Assembly (NCBI RefSeq): GCF_017355955.1
Contig: NZ_JAFFID010000001.1
Location: 2,666,001-2,730,000 of the forward strand
Direction: 5' to 3'
DNA: 64,000 bases
Origin: Sabulibacter ruber
GTDB lineage: Bacteria > Bacteroidota > Bacteroidia > Cytophagales > Hymenobacteraceae
This document shows, one piece after another, positions 45,354 to 54,270 of the stretch. The notes under the pieces are model-generated. The model had not been told where the DNA came from and made no database searches. It was given only the letters and a program-made list of their open reading frames with translations. Position 1 is the stretch's first letter; every line of letters starts with the position of its first letter. Both the position numbers and the translations under genes were made by a program.

Positions 45354-46841
45354 CTAGCTCAGGTAAACACCGGCCACCAGGAACAGGCTGCACAGAACAA
45401 ACAGGAAGAGGAGAACCGGCTTTATAAACTGCCACCAGGTTCTTAAACCGATGCCTACCATAGAAAGGGAAGGCAGCACCAAACCAGTGGGGATGATGTA
45501 GCCCGCCATACCCATCCCGAAAAGATAAGCGTTTACTACCTCCTTACCCGGCACTCCAGCCATTCCAGCCATTGAACCTATAATAGGCATGGTGACCACC
45601 GCAATTCCTGAGGTACTGGGAATAAAAAACGTCAGGACCATGAAGAAAAGCATCAACAGCAGCACAAACAAAGCGGGGGGCATATAGCCAATAACCTGAG
45701 CCGGATAGTGCACCAAACTGTCGCTGATGCTGCCGCTTTCCAGGAGAACCCCAACGCCTCTTGCCGCGGCAATAATAAACGTAACTACCACCATCCCTTC
45801 GGCTCCTTTGATAAACCTTTCCAGAAACTCCTTTCCGTTCATCTTCGCAATAAGCCCTACCAGAATGGTGGCTACCAGAAAGACCGCCGACATGTCTACC
45901 AGCCACCAACGGAAGAAAACAACCCCTACCACCATTAGCAGGAAAGTACCCAGGAACAGCGCCAAAAGCAGCGTATGCCTGCCAGACAAAGATGACTTTT
46001 CACCTGAGATGCTTTGATACATGGAAGTTACCTCTCCCTCATAACGCAACACCAGCGAGGCGGCCGGGTTCTTTCTTACTTTGCTGGCATACCGGCCCAC
46101 ATACACTATGTAAAATGCAGCAGCCAACAGGAGCAATGCGATACGGGGGTACATTCCATCGGTCCAGTCTACCCCAACTGCCCCGGAGGCAATAATGGTG
46201 GAAAAAGGACTACTGAAGGCGGTTGCCATTCCAAGTTGGGTACCACCAAAGATTACCGCCACTGGCACCAGTAAATCGTACCTGGCTGCCAGAAACAGCG
46301 GAACTAAGATGGGGTAAAACGCCAGACCTTCCTCTGCCATCCCAAACGAGGCTCCACCAAAAGCAAACAAGAAGGTCAACACAATAATCAGACAGCCTTC
46401 ATGCCCTTTCATTTTGTCGGCAAGAGAAGCCAATCCCTTTTCCATGGCTCCAGTGGCATAGAAAACATTGATGAACCCACCTATCAGTAAAAGGAACAAC
46501 GCAATCTGCACTGTCTCATAAAATCCCTTCAATGGCGCTTGGAGTACTGCCAGAACACCCTGCCCCTGCTGAGGCAACCGGTGAAATGTTCCCGGCACCG
46601 ACAAAGTTTTTCCCGCTTCGCCTTGCTTAAAGCTTTTCAGCTCGGCAGGTATTCTCAAGCTATCCAGCGTACTTTCTGTGAACGGCAGGGATATCTGCTT
46701 CTCCTGCTGCACCAAGCGGAAAGTATCTCCACCATCGTACATTAGTTTATCATACACGCCGGCAGGAACCAGCCAGGTAGCCGCTGCCGCTAAGACGATG
46801 ACAATAGAAAGAATTATGATTGGATGGGGAATGTTTTTCAA
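45354..46841 (-). CDS. YfcC-type (DcuC/ArcD superfamily) membrane permease
   Basis: 495 aa with about 12 membrane helices. The N-terminal PHPIIILSIVIVLAAAATWLVPAG and the GFINVFYATGAMEKGL, FGGASFGMAEEGLAFYPILVPL and STSGIAVVTMPIIGSMAGMAG segments match the DUF400/YfcC family within the ion-transporter superfamily (related to C4-dicarboxylate and arginine/ornithine carriers). The loop between the first and second helices is about 80 residues and probably periplasmic. Substrate is unknown; an amino acid, peptide or dicarboxylate is usual for relatives. Confidence 0.88.
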   Translation of the reverse strand: MKNIPHPIIILSIVIVLAAAATWLVPAGVYDKLMYDGGDTFRLVQQEKQISLPFTESTLDSLRIPAELKSFKQGEAGKTLSVPGTFHRLPQQGQGVLAVLQAPLKGFYETVQIALFLLLIGGFINVFYATGAMEKGLASLADKMKGHEGCLIIVLTFLFAFGGASFGMAEEGLAFYPILVPLFLAARYDLLVPVAVIFGGTQLGMATAFSSPFSTIIASGAVGVDWTDGMYPRIALLLLAAAFYIVYVGRYASKVRKNPAASLVLRYEGEVTSMYQSISGEKSSLSGRHTLLLALFLGTFLLMVVGVVFFRWWLVDMSAVFLVATILVGLIAKMNGKEFLERFIKGAEGMVVVTFIIAAARGVGVLLESGSISDSLVHYPAQVIGYMPPALFVLLLMLFFMVLTFFIPSTSGIAVVTMPIIGSMAGMAGVPGKEVVNAYLFGMGMAGYIIPTGLVLPSLSMVGIGLRTWWQFIKPVLLFLFVLCSLFLVAGVYLS

Positions 46842-47069
46842 GAGCTTTCCTGTATTTCGCTACCTAAATATAGGTAATAATATATACCTATAGAAGCGAT
46901 TCTGTTGGGGCAAAGAAAATGCCTCAATACAGCAACAGATCCTTTCCTGAAGGCTTGTTTGCGCATACAAAGCCAAGATCAGGGACTAAGATTGCCTGCA
47001 GTATAAGTCCTGGAAGCCATTCCAGCAGACTATCATTGGTATACGAAGTGTATAAGCTCAAAAAGCAAG

Positions 47070-47105
47070 AGGGCTTCTCTGTTTAGAGAAGCCCTCTTGC
47101 TTTTT
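47070..47105 (-). terminator. Terminator after tRNA-Leu
   Basis: Long stem with AAAGCAAGAGGGCTTCTCT pairing with AGAGAAGCCCTCTTGCTTT and a short loop, directly downstream (minus strand) of the tRNA-Leu 3' end. Confidence 0.85.
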
Positions 47106-47106
47106 G

Positions 47107-47190
47107 TACCAGGAGCGGGAATCGAACCCGCACGACCTAATGGTCACAAGATTTTAAGTCTTGCGTGTCTACCAGTTCCACCATCCCGGC
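47107..47190 (-). tRNA. tRNA-Leu (UAA)
   Basis: 84 nt cloverleaf on the minus strand. Acceptor GCCGGGA pairs with TCCTGGT (G-T wobble allowed). D-loop TGGTAGAC, anticodon arm CAAGA-CTTAAAA-TCTTG with anticodon TAA, a long class II variable arm (TGACCATTAGGTCG) and T-arm GCGGGTTCGATTCCCGC. The discriminator is A; CCA is not encoded. Confidence 0.95.
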
Positions 47191-47229
47191 AACCTCATCT
47201 CCCAAGCGGGAAACGAACTAGGCAGATAA

Positions 47230-47260
47230 ACAAAAGACGTTACCGAGGCAACGTCTTTTG
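47230..47260 (-). terminator. Hairpin between tRNA-Gly and tRNA-Leu
   Basis: CAAAAGACGTT (47230-47240) and AACGTCTTTTG (47250-47260) pair perfectly; T-run on either strand. It lies five bases downstream of tRNA-Gly, so the two tRNAs may be separate transcription units. Confidence 0.75.
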
Positions 47261-47265
47261 TTTTG

Positions 47266-47338
47266 AGCGAAAGACGGGGTTCGAACCCGCGACCTCGACC
47301 TTGGCAAGGTCGCGCTCTACCAACTGAGCTACTTTCGC
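47266..47338 (-). tRNA. tRNA-Gly (GCC)
   Basis: 73 nt on the minus strand. Acceptor GCGAAAG/CTTTCGC, D-arm AGCTCAGTTGGTAGAGC, anticodon arm GACC-TTGCCAA-GGTC with anticodon GCC, T-arm CGGGTTCGAACCCCG. Discriminator T; CCA not encoded. Confidence 0.96.
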
Positions 47339-47764
47339 GTTTTGTTTTGACTAACTCGCTGTTTGAATTAGTGATACAAAGGTATACACAAAATTCTTAA
47401 TGTCAAGCGCACCCCTCAAAAAAAATTCACCAATTCTAGTTTCTCCCTGAAAATCAAGGAGAAAAATTTCAACAATTTTATGCCCTCATTTGGTTTAAAC
47501 CTACTTTTCGGGATTCAGCCCCGAAATAGAAAAGGCATAACGCAGAAAAACGGGTGAACCCCAGCGATAGAAAGCGGGGAAATTTTCCCACAAAACCATT
47601 TTTCTTCTCAATTACTCTAGCACTTGGCATCTGTTTCGCCCAGAATCTAAAATCTGAAAGCTGAAAAGGCCCCTTTCTCTCCATCACACCTTACCCTTAC
47701 TGACGAACCCTGATCACAAGACTTATTTTCCTTCCAAGACAATAACTAACTAGCCTTAAATAAA
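47339..47764. other. Non-coding gap between tRNA-Gly and mutS
   Basis: Roughly 430 bases with an A/T-rich part near 47380-47480. Short frames here have no recognisable motif or start context; I see no gene. The tRNA promoter should lie at its left end. Confidence 0.6.
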
Positions 47765-47812
47765 AAATCCGTTTTAGGGCTTCTTCCTTTAAAGCAGCCC
47801 TAAAACGGATTT
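47765..47812 (-). repeat. Dispersed palindromic element, terminator of mutS
   Basis: Perfect arms AAATCCGTTTTAGGGC (47765-47780) and complement (47797-47812), A-run beyond on the plus side giving a U-tract for the mutS transcript that ends at 47857. Confidence 0.8.
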
Positions 47813-47856
47813 CAACTTTTGCTCACAACTAAGTTTCCAGGCGCAGAATTTTTTCC

Positions 47857-50493
47857 TCAGGCTTTCTGCTTCTTACCTTCCACCAACATTTTCAGCTCGT
47901 TCAGCTTCATGAGCGCCTCCACAGGCGTGATGGTGTTGATATCCAGCTTCTCGAAAACTTCTTTGATGCGCACCAACTGCGGGTCGTTGAGCTCAAACAT
48001 GCTGAGTTGATACGGCTGCTTAGGCAAAGACTTAAGCGTTTCCTGCGGATCCTGGTGCGGATGGCTGATTTTCTCTTGTTCCAGGTGGTGCATGATCTCG
48101 TTGGCCCGGAGCACAATGCTGTTAGGCATACCCGCCATTTGGGCCACTTGTATCCCGAAACTGTGGGCACTGCCGCCTTCCACCAGCTTACGCATGAACA
48201 GAATCTTGCCGTTGCTCTCCTTCACGCTCACGTTGAAGTTGCGTACCCTTGGGAAATCCTCGGCCAGTTGGTTCAGCTCGTGGTAATGCGTCGCGAACAA
48301 GGTCTTGGCTCGGCCTTTAGGCGCGTTGTGCAGGTGCTCCACAATAGCCCACGCAATGGAAATACCGTCATAGGTACTGGTTCCGCGACCGATCTCGTCC
48401 ATGAGCACCAGGCTGCGGTCCGAGAGGTTGTTCAGGATACTGGCCGTCTCGGTCATCTCCACCATGAACGTACTCTCACCCCGACTCAGGTTGTCTGACG
48501 CGCCCACACGGGTAAAAATTTTATCGATCACGCCCACCTGCGCCGCCTCGGCGGGCACAAACGACCCGATCTGCGCCATAAGCACAATCAAAGCGGTCTG
48601 CCGCAGCAAGGCGCTTTTACCGGCCATGTTAGGCCCCGTGATGATGATAATCTGCTGGTCCTCGTTGTCCAGCCTGATGTCATTGGGCACGTAGCGCTCA
48701 CCTACCGGCAACTGCTTTTCAATGACCGGATGACGGCCCTGCGTGATGTTCAACACGGTGCTCTCGTCCACCTGCGGCTTCACGTACCCGTTTTGGGTAG
48801 CCAGCTGCGCGAAGTTGGCCAGGCAGTCCAGCATGCCCAAGGCTTTGGCGTTCTGCTGAATCTGCGGCACAAACTCAGCGGCGCTCAGCACCAATTCATT
48901 GAAGATGCGCTGCTCAATCACGTACAGTCGGTCCTCGGCGTGCAGGATTTTCTCCTCGTAGGTTTTCAGTTCTTCGGTGATGTAGCGCTCGGCGTTCACC
49001 AGGGTCTGCTTGCGTATCCAAGAAGTAGGCACCTTGTCTTTGTGCGCGTGCGTCACCTCCAGGTAGTACCCGAACACCTTGTTATAGGCAATTTTCAAGC
49101 TGGAAATGCCTGTGTTCTGCACCTCGCGCTGCTGAATCTGCAACAGGTAATCCTTGCCCGAGAACGCAATGGCCCGCAGCTCGTCCAGCTCCGCATCAAT
49201 GCCGTTCTGCACCATGTTGCCTTGATTGGTAAGCACCGGTGCATCGGGCTTCAGGATCTTCTGAATCTCGTCGCGGATGCTCTCGCAGGGCAGCAGTTGG
49301 TCAGAAAGTTTTTGCAACGCAGGAACGCCGCTCACGGCTAACAGCTCCTTGATAGGCAGCGTGGCTTCTAGCGCCCGCGCCAATTGCAGCAATTCCCTGG
49401 GGTTCACCCGGCGCACGGCCACCTTGGAGATGAGACGCTCCAGGTCACTGATTTGCTTGAGGTAATGGTGGATGTCCTGTAACAGCTCCGGACGGGCTTG
49501 CAGCGCCTCCACCGTATCCAAGCGGCGTCTGATCTGGGTCGCATCTTTCAATGGCAATACCAACCACTTGCGCAGCAAACGTCCGCCCATGGGCGTGATG
49601 GTATTATCCAGCACATCTATCAGAGGCACGCCCTCGGGGTGCTGCGGATAGATCAGCTCCAGGTTCCGTACCGTGAAGCGATCCAACCATACGTATCTGT
49701 CTTCCTCCAACCGGCCCAGGGCGGTGATGTGGCGCAGGTCGTGGTGCTGGGTCTCGGCTAGGTAGTGCAGAATGGCTCCGGCGGCGGTAATGCCCTCGGT
49801 GAGCGCCTCCACGCCAAAGCCTTTCAGGGTGGTGGTGTTGAACTGTTTGGTGAGGGCCTCCAGCGCGAATTCATAGCTGTACACCCATTCATCCAGGGCA
49901 TAATGGCAGAAATCACCACCAAAGGTCTGGAAGAACATTTCCTTTTTGCCTTTGCAGAACAGCACCTCGGCGGGGCTGAAGTTCTGCAGCAGTTTGGCGG
50001 CGTACCCGGCATCGCCTTGGGCCAGCAGGAACTCGCCGGTGGAGGCATCCAGCAGGGCAATGCCCACCAGCTGTCCTTTCCCGAAGTGCAGCGAGGCCAA
50101 ATAATTGTTCCGTTTCTGCTCCAGCACCTGGTCGTTGAAAGACACACCGGGCGTCACCAGCTCGGTTACGCCGCGCTTCACAATGCCTTTTACTGTCTTA
50201 GGGTCTTCCAGTTGGTCGCAAATGGCCACGCGCTCGCCGGCCCGCACCAGCTTGGGCAAGTAGGTATCCAGGGAGTGATGCGGAAATCCCGCCAGAGCCG
50301 TCTCGGCGGCCGAGCCGTTGCCCCGTTTGGTGAGCAGAATGCCCAGGATTTTACTGGCCTTGATAGCGTCCTCGCCGAAGGTTTCGTAGAAGTCCCCCAC
50401 CCTGAAAAGCAGCAGCGCCCCGGGGTGTTTCGCCTTGATGGCATTGTATTGTTTCATCAGCGGCGTGGCGCTGAACTCTGCGGATTTGGCCAA
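47857..50493 (-). CDS. mutS: DNA mismatch repair protein MutS
   Basis: 878 aa, full length for MutS1. N-terminal mismatch-binding domain with the Phe-X-Glu motif in [13 protein letters not shown], the connector/lever/clamp domains, and the C-terminal ABC-type ATPase with Walker [20 protein letters not shown]-type signature [12 protein letters not shown], Walker [17 protein letters not shown] and FATHYHEL. It recognises mispairs and recruits MutL. The tail after the ATPase ends in a short helix-turn-helix dimer region. It is divergent from the trmH-like gene; no partner mutL is in the window. Confidence 0.97.
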   Translation of the reverse strand: MAKSAEFSATPLMKQYNAIKAKHPGALLLFRVGDFYETFGEDAIKASKILGILLTKRGNGSAAETALAGFPHHSLDTYLPKLVRAGERVAICDQLEDPKTVKGIVKRGVTELVTPGVSFNDQVLEQKRNNYLASLHFGKGQLVGIALLDASTGEFLLAQGDAGYAAKLLQNFSPAEVLFCKGKKEMFFQTFGGDFCHYALDEWVYSYEFALEALTKQFNTTTLKGFGVEALTEGITAAGAILHYLAETQHHDLRHITALGRLEEDRYVWLDRFTVRNLELIYPQHPEGVPLIDVLDNTITPMGGRLLRKWLVLPLKDATQIRRRLDTVEALQARPELLQDIHHYLKQISDLERLISKVAVRRVNPRELLQLARALEATLPIKELLAVSGVPALQKLSDQLLPCESIRDEIQKILKPDAPVLTNQGNMVQNGIDAELDELRAIAFSGKDYLLQIQQREVQNTGISSLKIAYNKVFGYYLEVTHAHKDKVPTSWIRKQTLVNAERYITEELKTYEEKILHAEDRLYVIEQRIFNELVLSAAEFVPQIQQNAKALGMLDCLANFAQLATQNGYVKPQVDESTVLNITQGRHPVIEKQLPVGERYVPNDIRLDNEDQQIIIITGPNMAGKSALLRQTALIVLMAQIGSFVPAEAAQVGVIDKIFTRVGASDNLSRGESTFMVEMTETASILNNLSDRSLVLMDEIGRGTSTYDGISIAWAIVEHLHNAPKGRAKTLFATHYHELNQLAEDFPRVRNFNVSVKESNGKILFMRKLVEGGSAHSFGIQVAQMAGMPNSIVLRANEIMHHLEQEKISHPHQDPQETLKSLPKQPYQLSMFELNDPQLVRIKEVFEKLDINTITPVEALMKLNELKMLVEGKKQKA

Positions 50494-50570
50494 TGTCTAA
50501 ATGCTAATTTTAAGGTGCTGATGGGCCAATGTCTCCGGGGAGAACATCGGCGCAGCCATTTTACTACTTT

Positions 50571-50610
50571 CTGTTTTAGGGCTACTCTCTGGAAAACAAC
50601 CCCAAAACAG
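50571..50610. repeat. Two decayed palindromic elements in the mutS/trmH promoter gap
   Basis: CTGTTTTAGGGCTACTC...AACCCCAAAACAG (50571-50610) and GCGGTTTTCGGGTTG...AAATGCCCCTAAAG (50634-50671). Both fit the family core. They lie upstream of both divergent genes, so here they cannot be terminators of either. Confidence 0.6.
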
Positions 50611-50693
50611 CTCTCCTTCCCTCCCCTTGATGCGCGGTTTTCGGGTTGTTTTCTCAAAAATGCCCCTAAAGTCCATCTATCCCTGCTTTGTGT

Positions 50694-50701
50694 TACCTTT
50701 G
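50694..50701 (+). promoter_or_regulatory. -7 promoter element of the trmH-like gene
   Basis: TACCTTTG matches the Bacteroidota -7 consensus TAnnTTTG, 36 bases before the start codon; no good -33 TTTG at the usual spacing. The same TTACCTTTG string precedes aspS. Confidence 0.45.
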
Positions 50702-50736
50702 CACATCATTCGGCTACGCCGGAAATCTAATCTGAT

Positions 50737-51261
50737 ATGCGCAAATTAAGCATGGAAGAACTCCAACGTGATTCGGTGGAGGACTTCAAAAATAAGCAAA
50801 AAAATCCGTTGGTGTTGGTGTTAGACAACGTGCGCAGCCTGCACAACGTAGGCTCGGCGTTCAGGACCGGCGATGCTTTTGCCGTGGAGAAAATCTATTT
50901 ATGCGGCATCACGGGCACTCCGCCTAACAAAGAAATCCATAAGACGGCTTTGGGCGCCACAGAATCTGTGGAGTGGGTGCACGTTCCCGCCACGATAGAA
51001 GCGGTGGAAGGCTTGAAAAAGCAAGGCTACCAGGTGTGGGCCGTAGAGCAGGCCGAAGGCAGCACCTCTCTTTCAGACTTCAGACCCGCTGAGGGAGAGA
51101 AATACGCCTTTGTTTTCGGTAACGAGGTTTTTGGCGTGGAAGAGGAAGTGGTGAAGGCGGCCCACGGAGTTTTGGAAATACCGCAGTTTGGCACCAAGCA
51201 CTCGCTTAATGTATCGGTGACGGTGGGCGTAGTGGCGTGGGTCTTTCTGAGCAAACTATAA
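50737..51261 (+). CDS. SpoU/TrmH-family RNA 2'-O-methyltransferase
   Basis: 174 aa, the minimal SPOUT fold. Motif 1 is LDNVRSLHNVGSAFRTGDAF (with the catalytic Asn/Arg), motif 2 is FVFGNEVFGVEEEVV, and motif 3 is IPQFGTKHSLNVSVTVGVVAW; together they make the trefoil-knot AdoMet site. The substrate is a tRNA or rRNA ribose; the lack of an N-terminal substrate-binding extension resembles TrmL/TrmH-like enzymes, but the target base is not predictable here. Followed by a strong terminator. Confidence 0.93.
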   Translation: MRKLSMEELQRDSVEDFKNKQKNPLVLVLDNVRSLHNVGSAFRTGDAFAVEKIYLCGITGTPPNKEIHKTALGATESVEWVHVPATIEAVEGLKKQGYQVWAVEQAEGSTSLSDFRPAEGEKYAFVFGNEVFGVEEEVVKAAHGVLEIPQFGTKHSLNVSVTVGVVAWVFLSKL

Positions 51262-51302
51262 TCACGCGGCGGTAGCTGCTAGACACTGACTAACCTTAAA
51301 AC

Positions 51303-51345
51303 AGAAAGAAGCGAGGCGCATCTGGGATGCGCCTCGCTTCTTTCT
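51303..51345. terminator. Terminator shared by the trmH-like gene and the convergent small gene
   Basis: 19-bp perfect stem (51303-51321 with 51327-51345), loop CTGGG, followed by T and A tracts; midway between two converging stop codons. Confidence 0.85.
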
Positions 51346-51359
51346 TAAAACCAAAATAT

Positions 51360-51752
51360 TTAGTTTTTAGCTGATTTTGTCATTTCCTGAACCAAAGACA
51401 AGAAGTTGCCTTCTGGCTTGGCTTTGAACTCACTGTAGGCTTCTACCTGGCGAGAGTTCAGGACCTTGAAAAGTTCGTTCTCAAAGTTGCTCTCAATTTC
51501 TTTCAGAAGGGCGTTCCGCATTTCTGTATCGCCGCTGTACATTTTGGCTGCTTCCGCGGCTTTCGCCAAACGGGTCTGATTTAAGGTGCGCACCACCAGG
51601 TATTCGCTTTCATTCAGGCCCATTGACCGCATCATCAGCCGAGAAACGGTATTGCTGGCTTTTTCAACGGCCGGATCCACAGAACCACCCTGCGCCAGGG
51701 TTTGCATTACCAGAGCACACACGAAACAGATTGTCAAGGCAAAGTTTTTCAT
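51360..51752 (-). CDS. Small secreted protein of unknown function
   Basis: 130 aa from the ATG at 51752, which begins a clear signal peptide (MKNFALTICFVCALVMQTLAQ); a longer in-frame extension upstream is Cys/Lys-rich and implausible. The mature part is helical and charged (SRLMMRSMGLNESEYLVVRTLNQTRLAKAAEAAKMY, ALLKEIESNFENELFKVLNSRQVEAYSEF). The last segment, where residues up to NSRQ..AY precede a short tail, recalls Spy/CpxP-like or heat-resistance small periplasmic proteins, but similarity is weak. Next gene upstream on the same strand is the TPR protein (85-base gap). Confidence 0.75.
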   Translation of the reverse strand: MKNFALTICFVCALVMQTLAQGGSVDPAVEKASNTVSRLMMRSMGLNESEYLVVRTLNQTRLAKAAEAAKMYSGDTEMRNALLKEIESNFENELFKVLNSRQVEAYSEFKAKPEGNFLSLVQEMTKSAKN

Positions 51753-51837
51753 GATTGTTTTGTTTTTTTGTCGATTGTCGTTTTTACTATGTTGTTTGCA
51801 CCTACAGCAGGGCAAGGGGAAATAGCCAGAGAGTTGA

Positions 51838-52458
51838 TTAGCGCCTTACAAAGCGTCTTTCTAACCGGGCAGAAGCAGTTGCCAACCCAGATTCTGCTTC
51901 CAGATGCCCGGGATGATACTCCAGAAAAGCTTTCATGTCGGCAATTGCCCCTTCCAGCTGGTTTAACTCCATCTTCACCACGCCTCTATTGTAAAGAGCT
52001 TTGGGGTGCGCCGGAGCTACGGCAATCACTTCATCCAGATCACGGATTGCCCCGAAGTAATCATCCAGGTAGTATTTAGCCACTGCCCTTCCGTACAAGG
52101 CATCCTGTGAATTAGACACCAAGAGGGCAGCATCAAAATCTCTCAGCGCTTCACGAAAGGCCCCGATCTCCAGGAAAACCTGCCCACGACCAATGAGAAA
52201 AGCGGGGTTTGCAGCTGATGAATGGGTTACTGCTGCTGAAAAATCTTTGATTGCCCCATACACATCCTGCAACTGCACTTTAAGCGCTGCCCGATCTGCA
52301 TAGGCTTGAGCATCCTTCGGGTTCTGTTTTATCAGTAAGGTTACTTCTTTAATCTTCAACTTCGCCTCTCCAGTAGAGGGCGGGGTACCTTGCCAAGCTT
52401 TGGCCTGCAAACACGCAATCACCATCAACATGCACAGAATCAATCTGATATGTTGCAT
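51838..52458 (-). CDS. Secreted TPR-repeat protein
   Basis: 206 aa with a signal peptide (MQHIRLILCMLMVIACLQAKAWQG). At least four tetratricopeptide units follow: NPKDAQAYADRAALKVQLQDVYGAIKDFSAAV, PAFLIGRGQVFLEIGAFREALRDFDAAL, ALYGRAVAKYYLDDYFGAIRDLDEVI, ALYNRGVVKMELNQLEGAIADMKAFL. A protein-protein scaffold role in the periplasm is implied, partner unknown. It ends with a basic LERRFVRR. Possibly co-transcribed with the small secreted protein downstream. Confidence 0.85.
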   Translation of the reverse strand: MQHIRLILCMLMVIACLQAKAWQGTPPSTGEAKLKIKEVTLLIKQNPKDAQAYADRAALKVQLQDVYGAIKDFSAAVTHSSAANPAFLIGRGQVFLEIGAFREALRDFDAALLVSNSQDALYGRAVAKYYLDDYFGAIRDLDEVIAVAPAHPKALYNRGVVKMELNQLEGAIADMKAFLEYHPGHLEAESGLATASARLERRFVRR

Positions 52459-53144
52459 TCTTTTAACTTTACTTATACTTAAACTTATACTGTATGTCGC
52501 TTATCTTTTCAGGAAGGATAGAGGCTATTATGTAGAATAGAATATGTCAATTCCTTACAAGAATGTGACAAATATATAGCGACTCACTTCATTAAAGCAA
52601 GGATATATATTAAAAATATATGAATTTGTTTAACTTTTCACGATAAAAAGGGCTTAAAATGAGTTTAAAGGCACTTTTTAAATCAAAAATTATTCTAAAA
52701 ATTTAGGAAACAGGGCATAAAAAATAGAAAACAGATAGCTATCAGCCATATGGAAACATAAGTTAAGTACCAGCAAAAAGGTACCTTCCGGTAAAAGCAT
52801 AGATTTATTGCCTTTTTCTTATCGTACTTCAGCCAGGAACCTCTTCTTCAGACGCTAAATACTCTATTACAATTAGCCTCATTGTCTTGAAAACAAGATT
52901 CGGTAATGCCTATTCCTTACCAACAAACATGATTATGGTTGATTTCAGAAACTTGCCACAAAGGGATTATTTTGCCCTCAGGAGGAAATCACGTTGAAAA
53001 TGGAGAAGGGATTACCGAAACAATTATTCCAGAATTGTTTTCTTAGGACTCTTAGCGCAGGACTATGCTTAATGCGGGGCACCCCATTTCAAACTCCCAG
53101 GCCTGGCTTGCTAAACATTGAAGTAGAGCCCGCAGAGCTAACAA
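52459..53144. other. A/T-rich non-coding gap
   Basis: Nearly 690 bases with no supportable gene. The 52500-52740 part is very A/T-rich and probably holds the promoter of the TPR/secreted-protein genes. A short plus-strand frame from 52994 runs through the terminator at 53145 and is not credible. Confidence 0.6.
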
Positions 53145-53190
53145 AAAAAGCCGGGCCTTTTCTCCAGTTGGAGAAAAGGCCCGGCTTTTT
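53145..53190 (-). terminator. Very long perfect terminator hairpin of the 220-aa protein gene
   Basis: 22-bp perfect stem (AAAAAGCCGGGCCTTTTCTC.. at 53145-53166, complement at 53169-53190) with a two-base gap at the apex; in RNA the apex pairs open to a small loop. 24 bases after the stop at 53215. Confidence 0.85.
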
Positions 53191-53214
53191 GGGAATGTAT
53201 AGTTACTTAACCTG

Positions 53215-53877
53215 CTACACGTATTGCACTACGCGCTCTCTGAAAGCGTTGTGCAGCATAGCTCTGCGCGCTCTCTCCGGAGATTGAACCATGGCTACAG
53301 TTGGCAGCACCTGAGGATCGCCGGTTACATAAGTAATGGTTAAGTCAAAGGCATAAAGCAATTCAATACGGTTGCCAGCCTGATCACATACCGGGAAAGC
53401 CTCGGTTAAGTTAGTCAGGTCATCCTGGAAGTTCACGCCATATTTCTCCAAGATGGATTCACAGAACGCTTTACGCTTCTCTGAATTGGAAGTCTTCACA
53501 ATGCTCTGCCCCATGATAAATTTACCATGTAAGAAATGAAGGCACTGCGTCACTTTCACAGAACCCAGTGAAGAGAAGTAGAAAAGTACTTCATGCCCTA
53601 CTACTTCCTGCTCTTTGTTTATATGAAGCTCAGGTCTCCCTAAAAGCTTTTTTGCTTCTTTAATAGTAGCACCAAAACTCAAACCCCTAAAAGTCACCTC
53701 TTGATTGGTGTTTACTTTACTCTTTTTGCGGTCTGTCAACACATTGCGCATACCGGCCACAGTACGCACATAGTTTACCCTATCAAAATAATCCTCTTTA
53801 CTTTGACCTACCACCTCTAACCTTTTCTTAGACTTTCTCAATATCAAGGTATTCCAGACAGAACTAAACATCACCAA
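53215..53877 (-). CDS. Conserved-looking protein of unknown function (220 aa)
   Basis: I do not recognise it. No signal peptide or membrane helix. A basic N-terminus (RKSKKRLEVVGQ, DRKKSKVN) is followed by the compact segment TFRGLSFGATIKEAKKLLGRPELHINKEQEVVGHEVLFYFSSLGSVKVTQCLHFLHGKF, which looks like a small alpha/beta domain with the LSFGATIKEAKKLLGRP pattern seen in 'SmpA/BLIP-fold' type lipoprotein modules (weak, memory-based). The end MVQSPERARRAMLHNAFRERVVQYV is basic and helical. Monocistronic with a strong terminator. Coding status supported by length, gap structure and terminator. Confidence 0.65.
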   Translation of the reverse strand: MVMFSSVWNTLILRKSKKRLEVVGQSKEDYFDRVNYVRTVAGMRNVLTDRKKSKVNTNQEVTFRGLSFGATIKEAKKLLGRPELHINKEQEVVGHEVLFYFSSLGSVKVTQCLHFLHGKFIMGQSIVKTSNSEKRKAFCESILEKYGVNFQDDLTNLTEAFPVCDQAGNRIELLYAFDLTITYVTGDPQVLPTVAMVQSPERARRAMLHNAFRERVVQYV

Positions 53878-54270
53878 ATAATTTTTAATTGTATAGCTTA
53901 AATCAACTCTTACAGGGGTTTCAACTTAAATAAGTACACTTTCAAAATAGCTGTGCTAACCAGCATTTCTTTCACTTATTTTTAAGCTATTTAATATGGT
54001 TTTCTGGACCCGCAAAATGTTTCTTCAAAGAATATAACAACTTCTTTTTATTACATAAAACTTTTAAAAACTAATCAAGTAGTGTTCAATATTAAAAAGG
54101 CTATGTACAATAAACAGTCCTTTAAAGAGCTAAATACCATATATCTTTCTACCGGGAATTTGTTTAATTTAACAAGGTTGAGTGGCGTAAAGCTCTACTT
54201 AAAGCTGAGGCAAAAAGAAAGCCCAAGCGCGAAAATCGTCTTGGACTGTCCTATTTTAGCAAGCCTTTTT
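53878..54270. other. A/T-rich non-coding gap
   Basis: 393 bases, A/T-rich, upstream of the 220-aa protein and downstream of the TonB-dependent receptor. A short plus-strand frame from 54082 overlaps the end of the receptor gene antisense and has no recognisable features. I see only probable promoter sequence. Confidence 0.55.

Noticed and set aside
47097..47327. Plus-strand reading frame across the two tRNA genes (contains GIEPARPNGHKILS and TGFEPATSTLARS)
   Set aside because: These are classic translations of the antisense strands of tRNA-Leu and tRNA-Gly; both tRNAs fold correctly on the minus strand.
49765..50730. 321-codon plus-strand frame opposite mutS
   Set aside because: Runs antisense through conserved MutS domains and a palindromic repeat; no motif.
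52994..53287. Short plus-strand frame downstream of the TPR gene
   Set aside because: Passes straight through the 22-bp terminator hairpin and antisense into the 220-aa gene.
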